Positions 1 to 6,306 are shown, numbered from the stretch's first letter. The stretch is 10,407 nucleotides of DNA from Proteobacteria bacterium UBA2996 (GCA_002346525.1 DDZY01000067.1:1351-11757); one strand, 5' to 3'. The notes: a model not told the origin generated them from the sequence alone. Translations and numbers: made by a program.

Positions 1-71
1 GTCGCAAAGGCCGAGTTGGCCCAGTCATACAGGGCCCAGGAGACGATGGGTTTGCGATCAGGGGTCTTCAT
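1..71 (-). CDS. MFS transporter, UMF1/Atg22-like (N-terminal fragment)
   Basis: Only the first 23 codons are inside the window; the gene runs off the left edge. The peptide starts MKTPDRKPIVSW and continues ALYDWANSAFA. The tryptophan-rich WALYDWANSAFA stretch just before the first membrane helix is a hallmark of the UMF1/Atg22-like branch of the major facilitator superfamily, predicted 12-helix transporters whose bacterial substrates are mostly unknown. The ATG is preceded by GGAG at a spacing of 6, which supports this start. The gene diverges from the spermidine-synthase-like gene at 241. The family call rests on one short but distinctive motif; the substrate cannot be inferred. Confidence 0.8.
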   Translation of the reverse strand, partial: MKTPDRKPIVSWALYDWANSAFA

Positions 72-171
72 GGTCCTCTCCGTGAGATCAGCATCTAGCG
101 CCGGATTAGGCCGGCTTCGACTCTGACATTGTAATAAGATTTCATTAGCCTCACCGTTGGGCGACAGGTTT

Positions 172-200
172 TTGTGAAGGTGCTGTAGAGTCTGAAAAAT
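172..200 (+). promoter_or_regulatory. Possible sigma70-type promoter for the spermidine-synthase-like gene
   Basis: TTGTGA (172-177) and AAAAAT (195-200) are separated by 17 bases, each matching the consensus at four of six positions. The site lies 40 bases upstream of the ATG at 241 in the 169-base divergent gap. The same gap holds a GCCGG/CCGGC inverted repeat (100-104 and 111-115) in the likely leader of the leftward transporter gene. This is a weak, eye-level match. Confidence 0.25.
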
Positions 201-240
201 AACCGCAAACGACTCCAAGTACTGGCCCATTGATGCCCGA

Positions 241-1782
241 ATGACTGCACCACCCCGCGATATCGACCGCTACCGGATTGCGTGGTTCGGTGCGACCATA
301 TTTTTCAGTTCCGCAATTCTGCTTGTTATCGAGATCACGGCTGGCCGGCTGATTGCGCCTTATGTCGGCGTTTCGATCTACAGTTGGACTTCCATCATCG
401 GCGTGATTCTTGCGGGTTTATCGCTGGGTAACTGGTTCGGTGGGCGCTGGGCTGATCGGGGAGGGAATGAGAAGAGTGCCGGCATCGTGCTAGCCCTTGC
501 CGGGGTCTTCTGTCTTTTCAGTCTCTTGGCGCTTTCGCTCGTCGCGCCCTTGCTTCAGAAGAGCCAGCTTGATCTGGTGAGCGCCAGCTTCTTGTACGTG
601 CTGTCGATGTTTTTTGTGCCTTCGGTATTGATTGGAATCGTGACGCCCTTGCTCACCACGCTTGCATTGCGTCTGGATGATCGGGCGGGACACATCGTCG
701 GCCGAATGCATGCTCTGGCAGCGCTCGGCAGCATTATCGGCACCTTTCTAACCGGGTATGTACTGATTCAGTACTTCGGGTCCAGAAACATCATCATGGC
801 GTGCGCGCTCGCGCTCTTTGTCTTGGCAGTGCCATTCTTTCAGCGGATGCCGAAGATGCCTGTCATGCTGCTCGTGGGTACAGCGATGGGACTCGGCGCT
901 TTGATCGAAGCGCGTGGTGGCTGGGTAAATCCGTGCGATCGGGAGAGCAATTATTTCTGCCTGCGGGTGGTGGACGCCTCGCAGGAGGCGCCTTTCGGCA
1001 AAGCCAAGGCGCTGATACTCGATCATCTGCTGCACAGCATCAACCATGAAAGCGAGCCCGCTATGCTGCTTTCGCCTTATGTACACCTCATGGATGAACT
1101 GGTGCTGGATCACTTTGGTGCCGATGCGGTCAATGAGCTGGACTACTTTTTTGCCGGGGGCGGTGCGTATACCCAGCCCCGGGCCGTCAAGGCGTTAAGC
1201 CCCGGCGCCAAAGTGACCGTAGCCGAGATTGACAGTGCGGTAACGCAGTTGGCGGTGGATGAGCTTTTCGTCTCGATCGACGACATGCGGGTTTTTCATC
1301 ACGACGCCCGTACCGTGCTTGAGCGGCTCAAAGGCGCCCGCTTTGACGTTGTCGTGACCGACGCCTTTCATGATATCGCTGTGCCCTACCATCTGGTGAC
1401 CCAGGAATTTGCGCAGCTCGTCAAGTCAAGGATGAGTGCGAGCGGGCTTTTTGTCACAAACGTGGTGGACGCATTTCCCGATCCGAAGATGGTCAAAAGT
1501 CTGGCCAAGACGCTTAAGGCGGAGTTTCATCACGTGGACATCTGGGTGGACGATATTCCACAGCGCCCGCGCCGGATGACCTATGTCGTCTCGGCAAGCA
1601 GCAGGGAGATTAGAGATGATGTGCTGGATGCGCGCCGGGGGTTTGAGCGGCGCTGGTACCGGGTCAATGTGCCGCTGATGTCAGTTGGCACCCCGATGGA
1701 TGAATTGCCGATCTTTACAGATGATTTTGTGCCGGTTGAGCGGATGATTTCCAGCCTCCTGCTTACACCGGAAGGCTTGTAA
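241..1782 (+). CDS. Membrane-anchored spermidine-synthase-like protein (fused MFS-like/SAM fold)
   Basis: The 513-residue protein has two parts. Residues about 12-222 hold roughly seven hydrophobic helices (around 12-32, 50-68, 81-104, 114-140, 158-175, 183-200, 208-222). Residues about 240-450 form a spermidine/spermine-synthase-like Rossmann domain, with the glycine loop FAGGGAYTQPR (305-314), the acidic AEID motif (328-331), HDAR (354-357) and VVTDAF (371-376). Canonical synthases have GGGDGG in the glycine loop and an acidic DxxDP-type active-site segment. Here the loop reads GGGAY and the second site is DAF, so classical putrescine aminopropylation is doubtful. Fused proteins of this type are widespread in bacteria and mostly uncharacterised. 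No clear Shine-Dalgarno precedes the ATG. The gene converges on the persulfide dioxygenase gene, leaving 26 bases between stops. The family is secure, the reaction unknown. Confidence 0.85.
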   Translation: MTAPPRDIDRYRIAWFGATIFFSSAILLVIEITAGRLIAPYVGVSIYSWTSIIGVILAGLSLGNWFGGRWADRGGNEKSAGIVLALAGVFCLFSLLALSLVAPLLQKSQLDLVSASFLYVLSMFFVPSVLIGIVTPLLTTLALRLDDRAGHIVGRMHALAALGSIIGTFLTGYVLIQYFGSRNIIMACALALFVLAVPFFQRMPKMPVMLLVGTAMGLGALIEARGGWVNPCDRESNYFCLRVVDASQEAPFGKAKALILDHLLHSINHESEPAMLLSPYVHLMDELVLDHFGADAVNELDYFFAGGGAYTQPRAVKALSPGAKVTVAEIDSAVTQLAVDELFVSIDDMRVFHHDARTVLERLKGARFDVVVTDAFHDIAVPYHLVTQEFAQLVKSRMSASGLFVTNVVDAFPDPKMVKSLAKTLKAEFHHVDIWVDDIPQRPRRMTYVVSASSREIRDDVLDARRGFERRWYRVNVPLMSVGTPMDELPIFTDDFVPVERMISSLLLTPEGL

Positions 1783-1794
1783 TCAACTTCAGGC

Positions 1795-1817
1795 AAGGCC
1801 GCAAAGCCCTAGGCCTT
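1795..1817. terminator. Short hairpin between convergent genes
   Basis: AAGGCC (1795-1800) and GGCCTT (1812-1817) form a perfect 6-bp inverted repeat around an 11-base loop, spanning the end of the persulfide dioxygenase gene and the gap to the rightward gene. The T-run after it is only three bases on the plus strand, so it would be a weak terminator. It may be chance. Confidence 0.25.
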
Positions 1818-2864
1818 TAGCGCAAGCCCCTCATCTTTCCAACGCAGAATCCCGCCGGCGACACTGGCAATTTGTTCAAACCCTGCATTGCGCAGGATAC
1901 CCGCCGCCATCGCCGAGCGCCGCCCGGAGCGGCAGATCGCCAGGACCGGTTTGTCTCTCGGGATTTCTGTCAGGCGGTCGTGCATTTGGCCGAGGGGAAT
2001 ACCCGCATCTGCCATGGTGGTCTCACCCGGAATGCATTCCTCTGGCTCGCGGACATCCAGCAGATAGACCTGTGCAAGGTGTTCGGCTGTCCAGGCAGGT
2101 TCGACTTCCATCACTCCAGCAAAAGTCAGGGTCACTGGCGTCCATGCCGGCTCGGCAGGCAGACCGCCATCTTCGGGTTTGCCACTGACCATATTGGCAG
2201 GCAGTGCGATATCGATGTGCTTGGGATGGGGGAGTTGCATCGCATCCATATAGCCGACAAAGTCTCCCTTGTTGGCGCCGCCACCAATTCGGGCGTTAAA
2301 CGCCTTTTCCTCGGCAACAGAACTCACGGTCCGGCCGCTGTAGTCATGGCCCGGATAAATCAGGCACGAGTCAGGCAAGGACAGGATCTGCTCTCTGATG
2401 GAGTCGTAAAGCGTACTGGCATTGCCCTGTTGGAAATCAGCACGACCGCAACCCCGGATCAAAAGTGCGTCGCCGGTGAAGACCCGGGCCTGATCTTCTG
2501 TCACGTACGTCAGGCAGCCGTTTGTGTGCCCCGGAGTAGCCCGAACCTCGAACGAATGCCGCCCAAATGAAATGACATCGTGGTGCTCAAGTTCGACATC
2601 TACGTTGGCCGCGCCGATGACTTTGGCTGCACCGATCCTGCACCCCGTCTTTTGTTTCATCAGCCAGGCGCCGGTGACATGATCCGCGTGGCAGTGCGTA
2701 TCGATAGCGTACAGAAGCTTGAGATCCAGTTCCCGAATGAGAGCGAGATCCCGAGCGCTTTGCTCGAAAACGGAATCGATAATGATGGCCTCGCGCGAAC
2801 GCTCATCAGCAAGGAGGTACGTGTACGTCGAGGACGCGTTGTCGAAAAGCTGACGGAAGATCAT
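1809..2864 (-). CDS. ETHE1-type persulfide dioxygenase with C-terminal rhodanese domain
   Basis: The 351-residue protein has an N-terminal metallo-beta-lactamase fold (about 1-235) and a C-terminal rhodanese domain (about 250-348). THCHADH (56-62), GHT (112-114) and GDALLIRGCGRADFQ (131-145) match ETHE1. By that homology the single iron would be held by His57, His113 and Asp132, with Arg141 near the persulfide substrate; GHDY (172-175) and LPANM (221-225) are further family marks. The rhodanese loop CRSGRRS starts at the catalytic Cys311. Known persulfide dioxygenases oxidise glutathione persulfide to sulfite and glutathione, and fused rhodanese domains move sulfur to or from thiosulfate. The start at 2864 is chosen because GGAG lies 10 bases upstream and the ETHE1 fold begins at once (MIFRQLF). 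The frame stays open farther upstream, but that part runs through the rhodanese gene out of its frame. The stop of the preceding rhodanese gene lies 49 bases away. Confidence 0.92.
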   Translation of the reverse strand: MIFRQLFDNASSTYTYLLADERSREAIIIDSVFEQSARDLALIRELDLKLLYAIDTHCHADHVTGAWLMKQKTGCRIGAAKVIGAANVDVELEHHDVISFGRHSFEVRATPGHTNGCLTYVTEDQARVFTGDALLIRGCGRADFQQGNASTLYDSIREQILSLPDSCLIYPGHDYSGRTVSSVAEEKAFNARIGGGANKGDFVGYMDAMQLPHPKHIDIALPANMVSGKPEDGGLPAEPAWTPVTLTFAGVMEVEPAWTAEHLAQVYLLDVREPEECIPGETTMADAGIPLGQMHDRLTEIPRDKPVLAICRSGRRSAMAAGILRNAGFEQIASVAGGILRWKDEGLALKA

Positions 2865-2913
2865 TTCAAAAAGACTCCGGTGCGCAAGTGTTGCTGCAGG
2901 AAAAGCATGGGTT

Positions 2914-3210
2914 TTAGGCGGAGCGTTCAGAAGTGCTGTATGCGCCAATGTCGCCACAGTCACGGTGACCCATTTCAGACAGTTCCCGGGGCGCCATTTC
3001 ACTACGCTGACCACTGCGGCAATACAGGAGCAGGGTCCGATCAAAATCCAGCCGTTCGAGCGCTGTCTCGATTTCGTCCAGGGGAAGATTAATGGCTCCG
3101 GGCAGCATACCTTCGGCGCACTCGGCGGCGCTGCGGACATCAATGAGTTTTGCGCCTTCCTGAATTGCGTGCGAAAGCTGGTCACAAGTTGTGTAAGTGT
3201 CTGAAAGCAT
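2914..3210 (-). CDS. Single-domain rhodanese sulfurtransferase
   Basis: This 98-residue protein is one rhodanese domain, the usual size of GlpE/PspE-like single-domain proteins. LIDVRSAAE (22-30) and GAINLPLDEI (38-47) are conserved rhodanese segments. The active-site loop CRSGQRS starts at Cys64, and the rest of the core follows (ELSEMG). Such enzymes carry sulfane sulfur as a cysteine persulfide and pass it between thiosulfate, glutathione and protein thiols. GGAG lies 10 bases before the ATG. It is the first gene of a two-gene operon with the persulfide dioxygenase, so it probably supplies or handles glutathione persulfide in the cytoplasm. Its active loop is nearly the same as that of the downstream fused domain (CRSGRRS), so the operon carries two sulfurtransferase domains. 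Extra cysteines sit at 9, 31 and 85. Confidence 0.9.
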   Translation of the reverse strand: MLSDTYTTCDQLSHAIQEGAKLIDVRSAAECAEGMLPGAINLPLDEIETALERLDFDRTLLLYCRSGQRSEMAPRELSEMGHRDCGDIGAYSTSERSA

Positions 3211-3249
3211 TTGTTTTCTTCTCCAGTCCGGTCGAAGTTTAATGAGGAA

Positions 3250-3285
3250 TTAATAATAAGTAAATTATTAAACACTAATATATTA
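3250..3285. repeat. Two AT-rich palindromes, candidate repressor operator
   Basis: TTAATAAT (3250-3257) and ATTATTAA (3264-3271) form a perfect 8-bp inverted repeat around AAGTAA. TAATATATTA (3276-3285) is a perfect 10-bp palindrome. They lie inside a strikingly AT-rich block in otherwise GC-rich DNA, directly over the -10 element and predicted start of the leftward sulfur operon promoter. That position suits a repressor. Persulfide-sensing ArsR-family repressors (BigR/SqrR type) are known to control operons with ETHE1-like hydrolases through AT-rich palindromes over the promoter. No regulator gene is in the window, so its identity is inference. Confidence 0.5.
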
Positions 3286-3305
3286 TATGAACCGATGTCT
3301 GTCAA
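3277..3305 (-). promoter_or_regulatory. Sigma70-type promoter of the rhodanese-persulfide dioxygenase operon
   Basis: Reading leftward, a consensus TTGACA (3305-3300) is followed after exactly 17 bases by TATATT (3282-3277, five of six to consensus). Transcription would start near 3270, giving a leader of about 60 bases before the rhodanese ATG at 3210. An overlapping TATAAT (3287-3282) also exists, but its 12-base spacing to the -35 box is too short. Confidence 0.7.
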
Positions 3306-3325
3306 CGGCGCTCATGTGCCTGAAC

Positions 3326-3353
3326 TTGACTGGGCAACCGCAAAAGTCAAAAT
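3326..3353 (+). promoter_or_regulatory. Possible promoter of the FAD oxidoreductase gene, with overlapping inverted repeat
   Basis: TTGACT (3326-3331) and CAAAAT (3348-3353) are 16 bases apart and point toward the ATG at 3391. The same DNA holds the inverted repeat TTGACT (3326-3331) / AGTCAA (3345-3350) with a 13-base spacer, which could be an operator. It is placed back to back with the leftward sulfur promoter; the two -35 boxes are only about 20 bases apart, so the two could affect each other. Confidence 0.4.
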
Positions 3354-3390
3354 CCGATCAGCCATAACCATTTAGCCAGGAAATTCCGAC

Positions 3391-4617
3391 ATGGGAGAAG
3401 GCCTGCCCACGAACACGCGCATCGTTGTGATCGGCGGCGGCGTCATCGGCGCCAGCGTTGCCTGGCATCTGACCCGTCTTGGGTGTCCAGACGTCGCGGT
3501 GCTGGAACGGGGTCAGATCGGCTGTGGCACGACCTGGCATTCCGCCGGCAATATCGTCCGAATGAGTACAGATCCTGTTGCGGTGGAGATATATGCCCAA
3601 AGCGCCAGTGTGGTTGCTGAGCTCGATCAGCGACATACCATTGGATGGCGACCGTGCGGCAGGGTCATGCTCGCGCGCACCCAAGAGCGTTTTCAGGAAT
3701 TCGATACGATTATCCGGACCCTGCACAGTCAGGGTACACCGGTGGAATCGATCTCCCCGGCAGAGGTGCAGGCAAAGCTGCCGATGATGAATATCGGTGA
3801 TCTGGTGGGGGCCTTATGGAGTCCGGGTGACGGCCGGGTTGACCCTACTGCACTGACCGCCGCGTACTGCCGTGAGGCGAAGCAGAACGGAGCCCAATTT
3901 TTTGAGGGCGTTGAAGTCAAACGGGCGTTGACTGAAAAAGGTGCGGTGACCGGTGTTCAGACCGATCAGGGGCAGATCAAATGCGAAGTCGTTGTGAACT
4001 GTGCAGGTATGTGGGCGCGTGATCTTGGGCTTAGAAACCATATCGACATCCCGCTTTATGCCGTAGAACATTTTTATGCCCTGACGGAGCCTCTCGATGA
4101 TGTGTATCCCGAGATGCCGACCTTTCGCGATCCGGACGGTCTGATTTATGGTCGAGAGGAAGTCGGCGGCTTGCTCGTCGGTTGCTTTGATCGCGAGGCT
4201 TTGCCGGTACGTTTGAGTGATCTGCCAACACCATTTGAATTCGGGTTGCTGAACGAGAATTGGGATCAGTTCATGCCTTATATGGAGCGGGCGATTCACC
4301 GGATTCCAGCGCTTGCCGATTGCGGGGTCCGGACTTTGGTCAACGGCCCTGAGTCATTTACGCCCGATGCTGAAGCGCATCTCGACGAAGCGCCCGGGCT
4401 CAGAAACTATTATGTGCTTGCGGGGCTGAGTTCCTCAGGCGTGACGCGGTCCGGCGGTATGGGCGGGGCACTCGCGCGGTGGATTGCTGAGGGTGATCCT
4501 GGACTGGATCTCAGTCGCTACAGCCTGAAACGGTTTGGACCAGAGCACAATGAAGAGAGTTTTTTGCGCCGGCGGGTTCGGGATATGCCGAGTGCCCACT
4601 TCGGACTTGAGCGTTGA
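3391..4617 (+). CDS. FAD-dependent oxidoreductase, DAO family (sarcosine/dimethylglycine dehydrogenase-like)
   Basis: The 408-residue protein begins with a dinucleotide-binding fold: IVVIGGGVIGASVAWHL (11-27), then an acidic end to strand two (VLER, 37-40). GCGTTWHSAG (44-53) matches the covalent-flavin motif of dimethylglycine and sarcosine dehydrogenases; His50 would be the FAD-linked residue. VVNCAGMWARDLG (about 201-213) and the C-terminal GLSSSGVTRSGGMGGA (about 345-360) complete the DAO fold. Relatives oxidatively demethylate N-methyl amino acids, giving formaldehyde or, with tetrahydrofolate, methylene-THF. Dimethylglycine dehydrogenases are about 800 residues, with GcvT-like folate domains after the FAD domain. 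This protein stops after the FAD domain, so it resembles the stand-alone flavoprotein members and would need another C1 acceptor. AGGA lies 9 bases before the ATG. The substrate is not determined by the sequence; a D-amino-acid or proline-type amine remains possible. Confidence 0.85.
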   Translation: MGEGLPTNTRIVVIGGGVIGASVAWHLTRLGCPDVAVLERGQIGCGTTWHSAGNIVRMSTDPVAVEIYAQSASVVAELDQRHTIGWRPCGRVMLARTQERFQEFDTIIRTLHSQGTPVESISPAEVQAKLPMMNIGDLVGALWSPGDGRVDPTALTAAYCREAKQNGAQFFEGVEVKRALTEKGAVTGVQTDQGQIKCEVVVNCAGMWARDLGLRNHIDIPLYAVEHFYALTEPLDDVYPEMPTFRDPDGLIYGREEVGGLLVGCFDREALPVRLSDLPTPFEFGLLNENWDQFMPYMERAIHRIPALADCGVRTLVNGPESFTPDAEAHLDEAPGLRNYYVLAGLSSSGVTRSGGMGGALARWIAEGDPGLDLSRYSLKRFGPEHNEESFLRRRVRDMPSAHFGLER

Positions 4618-4628
4618 TGGGTCAACGC
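4611..4628. terminator. Perfect hairpin shared by two convergent genes
   Basis: GCGTTGA (4611-4617) and TCAACGC (4622-4628) form a perfect 7-bp stem with a 4-base loop. The left arm includes the TGA stop of the FAD oxidoreductase gene, and the right arm ends 5 bases from the stop of the convergent amidohydrolase gene. Neither strand has a T-run after the stem, so it is not a classical intrinsic terminator, but it could protect both mRNA 3' ends or pause polymerase. Confidence 0.4.
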
Positions 4629-4633
4629 GCTAC

Positions 4634-5581
4634 TCATAGCCCGAGAATATCAACTGCATTGGCGCCGATGATGCGCTCTTTTTGTTCCTGCGAGAGCAGG
4701 GGCAGACTGAATACGCGTTCGATGGAATGATCTAGGTCGTACCAGGGAAAGTCGGAACCCATCATCACTCTCTCCGGGCCGATATCAATGATCATCTGTG
4801 CGAGCTGTTTATCAGTAGGGCCGTGAGTGCTGCGGGTCCATTCGATGATTTCGCAGCAGTCAAAATAGGTGTTCTGGAACGTCTGCGCGATTTCTACTGT
4901 CTGTTTCCACGTCGCGCCCCCAAGGTGGGCCACTACCATGCGAAGATGAGGAAAAGCCTTCAGCATGTTGGCAAAAGCGCGCGGTTCGGCAAAACCGCTT
5001 CGGTCGCGATCGGGACCGGAGTGCGCAATGATGGGTAGCGCCAGTTCCTGACATGTTTGGTAAACCGGCCACAGGCGCTCATCAGACATGTCAAAGCCCT
5101 GAAAGGCACCGTGCAGTTTGACACCGGCGGCACCGTGATCCTCCACCATGTCGCGGACATGCCGAGCGCAGACGGAACTTTCAAAGGCGTTTACATCGGC
5201 GGCAATAAAGGGCACGAGTCCCGGGTGTTCCTGGGCTATGTCGCAGTTCCATCGGTTAAAAGCAATCAGTTCGTCGATGATCCGGGCATCAATGTCACCA
5301 AGTCTTCGGCGTTTTTCAGTTTCCGTCAGCCCGGAAGGAAGCGCGTCTATCGCAAGTTGGCGGTTAACCTTGGCAGAGAAGAGATTGACGATCACAGCCT
5401 TGGATATGCCGGTCGCTTCCATTTGGACCAGCAGTTCATCAAGCGTGCCGACACAATCAGTCTGATGCACGTCGGCCTGTTCGCCATACTCCCACACCTC
5501 GTACCCTGTTTTCTCGGCGTGTCCCTCCTCTACCGAACGGTACAGATGAACGTGGGCGTCTACCCGGATAAAGTCTGTCAT
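4634..5581 (-). CDS. Amidohydrolase-2 family metal-dependent hydrolase/decarboxylase
   Basis: The 315-residue protein shows the TIM-barrel layout of the amidohydrolase-2 family (PF04909, the ACMS decarboxylase and gamma-resorcylate decarboxylase relatives). VDAHVHLY (7-14) gives the HxH metal pair His10/His12. GVKLHGAFQGF (153-163) follows strand four. IIAHSGP (184-190) gives His187, VVAHLGG (216-222) gives His219, and MMGSDFPWYD (273-282) gives the final metal ligand Asp277. Members either hydrolyse lactone or amide bonds or decarboxylate aromatic acids; the subfamily cannot be fixed here. It converges on the FAD oxidoreductase and diverges from the GFA-family gene. There is no good Shine-Dalgarno before the ATG; this start is kept because the conserved first strand begins within six residues. 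The predicted promoter would give a leader of only about 23 bases. Confidence 0.85.
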   Translation of the reverse strand: MTDFIRVDAHVHLYRSVEEGHAEKTGYEVWEYGEQADVHQTDCVGTLDELLVQMEATGISKAVIVNLFSAKVNRQLAIDALPSGLTETEKRRRLGDIDARIIDELIAFNRWNCDIAQEHPGLVPFIAADVNAFESSVCARHVRDMVEDHGAAGVKLHGAFQGFDMSDERLWPVYQTCQELALPIIAHSGPDRDRSGFAEPRAFANMLKAFPHLRMVVAHLGGATWKQTVEIAQTFQNTYFDCCEIIEWTRSTHGPTDKQLAQMIIDIGPERVMMGSDFPWYDLDHSIERVFSLPLLSQEQKERIIGANAVDILGL

Positions 5582-5610
5582 GAAAGTAAATGGTCGCTTG
5601 GGGAAAAGTC

Positions 5611-5640
5611 ATGATACCCCAATCCCCTCTGGCCAGTCAG
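5611..5640 (-). promoter_or_regulatory. Possible promoter of the amidohydrolase gene
   Basis: Reading leftward, CTGACT (5640-5635, four of six) is followed after 18 bases by TATCAT (5616-5611, five of six). The predicted start is near 5604, about 23 bases before the ATG. The -35 box sits inside the perfect palindrome centred on 5640, suggesting control by a dimeric repressor. Confidence 0.45.
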
Positions 5641-5665
5641 TGACTGGTGCCTAGCTGAACTAGGC
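5633..5665. repeat. Two adjacent palindromes in a divergent promoter region
   Basis: CCAGTCA-G-TGACTGG (5633-5647) is a perfect 7-bp inverted repeat with a single central base. Two bases later, GCCTAG (5649-5654) and CTAGGC (5660-5665) form a second perfect repeat around CTGAA. They lie between the divergent amidohydrolase and GFA-family genes; the first covers the candidate -35 box of the former. No T-run follows, so operator sites are likelier than terminators. I see no convincing promoter for the rightward GFA gene in the rest of the gap. Confidence 0.5.
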
Positions 5666-5774
5666 CGATACTCTCACACGCTGTTTTGCCGCCGAAGCCG
5701 CTACGCTCTTGAAAATGCCTCCTCGATCGGCGAATCTCACGCCAGGGTTCCCATTAAATGTAGAGGATAAGGTT

Positions 5775-6185
5775 ATGACTGAGGATTTTCGAGGTCAGTG
5801 TCTGTGTGGTGCGGTGACGTTTGAATCCAGTAGCGGGCCGATGTTTCAGGCGAACTGTCATTGCGATGATTGCCGCCGCTCAGGGGGCAGCGTCTACGCG
5901 TCTTTCGCATTTGTCGATGAGACAAATCTCAGAATCTCTGGAGACACCAAAACGTATGAGAGTCTGAGCGACGCGGGCAACACCATGACTCGCCACTTTT
6001 GTCCGACCTGTGGATCCCACGTCTATCACAGCAACAGCAAGGCGCCATCGCGCCTTGGGATTCGGGTAGGGTTGATTGAATCGGCTGACTGGTTCCAGCC
6101 GCAGGCGAATGTGTATGCGAGCCGCAGACTTCCGTCGACTCCGATCGACCCCGATATCACGGCGTTCGAGAAGATGCGGGGCTGA
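5775..6185 (+). CDS. GFA-family zinc protein (glutathione-dependent formaldehyde-activating-like)
   Basis: The 136-residue protein matches the GFA/CENP-V fold (PF04828). It has the seven zinc cysteines in the family order: QCLCGAV (Cys9, Cys11), CHCDDC (Cys28, Cys30, Cys33) and CPTCG (Cys76, Cys79). The founding member, Paracoccus Gfa, was reported to speed S-hydroxymethylglutathione formation from formaldehyde and glutathione; most homologues have no proven activity, so this should not be taken as the function. The ATG at 5775 is chosen over an in-frame ATG at 5709 because AGAGG lies 8 bases upstream and the fold begins at once, while the 22 extra residues from 5709 look non-conserved. It is divergent from the amidohydrolase gene and 121 bases ahead of the small Met-rich gene. 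Confidence 0.88.
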   Translation: MTEDFRGQCLCGAVTFESSSGPMFQANCHCDDCRRSGGSVYASFAFVDETNLRISGDTKTYESLSDAGNTMTRHFCPTCGSHVYHSNSKAPSRLGIRVGLIESADWFQPQANVYASRRLPSTPIDPDITAFEKMRG

Positions 6186-6237
6186 TCCTGACCTCAAAAG
6201 CCCTGTTTTTCGGCCTCCTGTGGTCTTCGGGTTCGCA

Positions 6238-6266
6238 ATGAAACTGAAAGAGTCATCTGCTAAAGT
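6238..6266 (+). promoter_or_regulatory. Possible extended -10 promoter of the small Met-rich gene
   Basis: ATGAAA (6238-6243) and TAAAGT (6261-6266) are 17 bases apart, each four of six to consensus, and the -10 box is preceded by TGC as in extended -10 promoters. It lies about 40 bases before the ATG at 6307, within the 121-base gap after the GFA gene. Confidence 0.35.
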
Positions 6267-6306
6267 GATCCTGTCGTAAACGGTAAAACAGACGAGGAGC
6301 ATGCGA

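Noticed and set aside
233..244. Three-codon mini-frame (ATG CCC GAA TGA) overlapping the start of the spermidine-synthase-like gene
   Set aside because: Too short and without its own ribosome site; chance occurrence is likely, though its stop overlaps the gene start.
1872..3092. Two plus-strand open frames opposite the rhodanese and persulfide dioxygenase genes
   Set aside because: No motifs; the opposite strand encodes catalytic residues of known families in full.
2865..3305. In-frame N-terminal extension of the persulfide dioxygenase up to 3305
   Set aside because: The frame is open, but it runs through the rhodanese gene in the wrong frame, the peptide looks like noise, and the ETHE1 fold with a good ribosome site starts at 2864.
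5057..5614. A 185-residue plus-strand open frame opposite the amidohydrolase
   Set aside because: It overlaps a gene with all metal ligands in place, and its product has no recognisable features.
5709..5774. Upstream in-frame start of the GFA-family gene
   Set aside because: The 22 extra residues are not part of the fold, while AGAGG at 8 bases supports the ATG at 5775.
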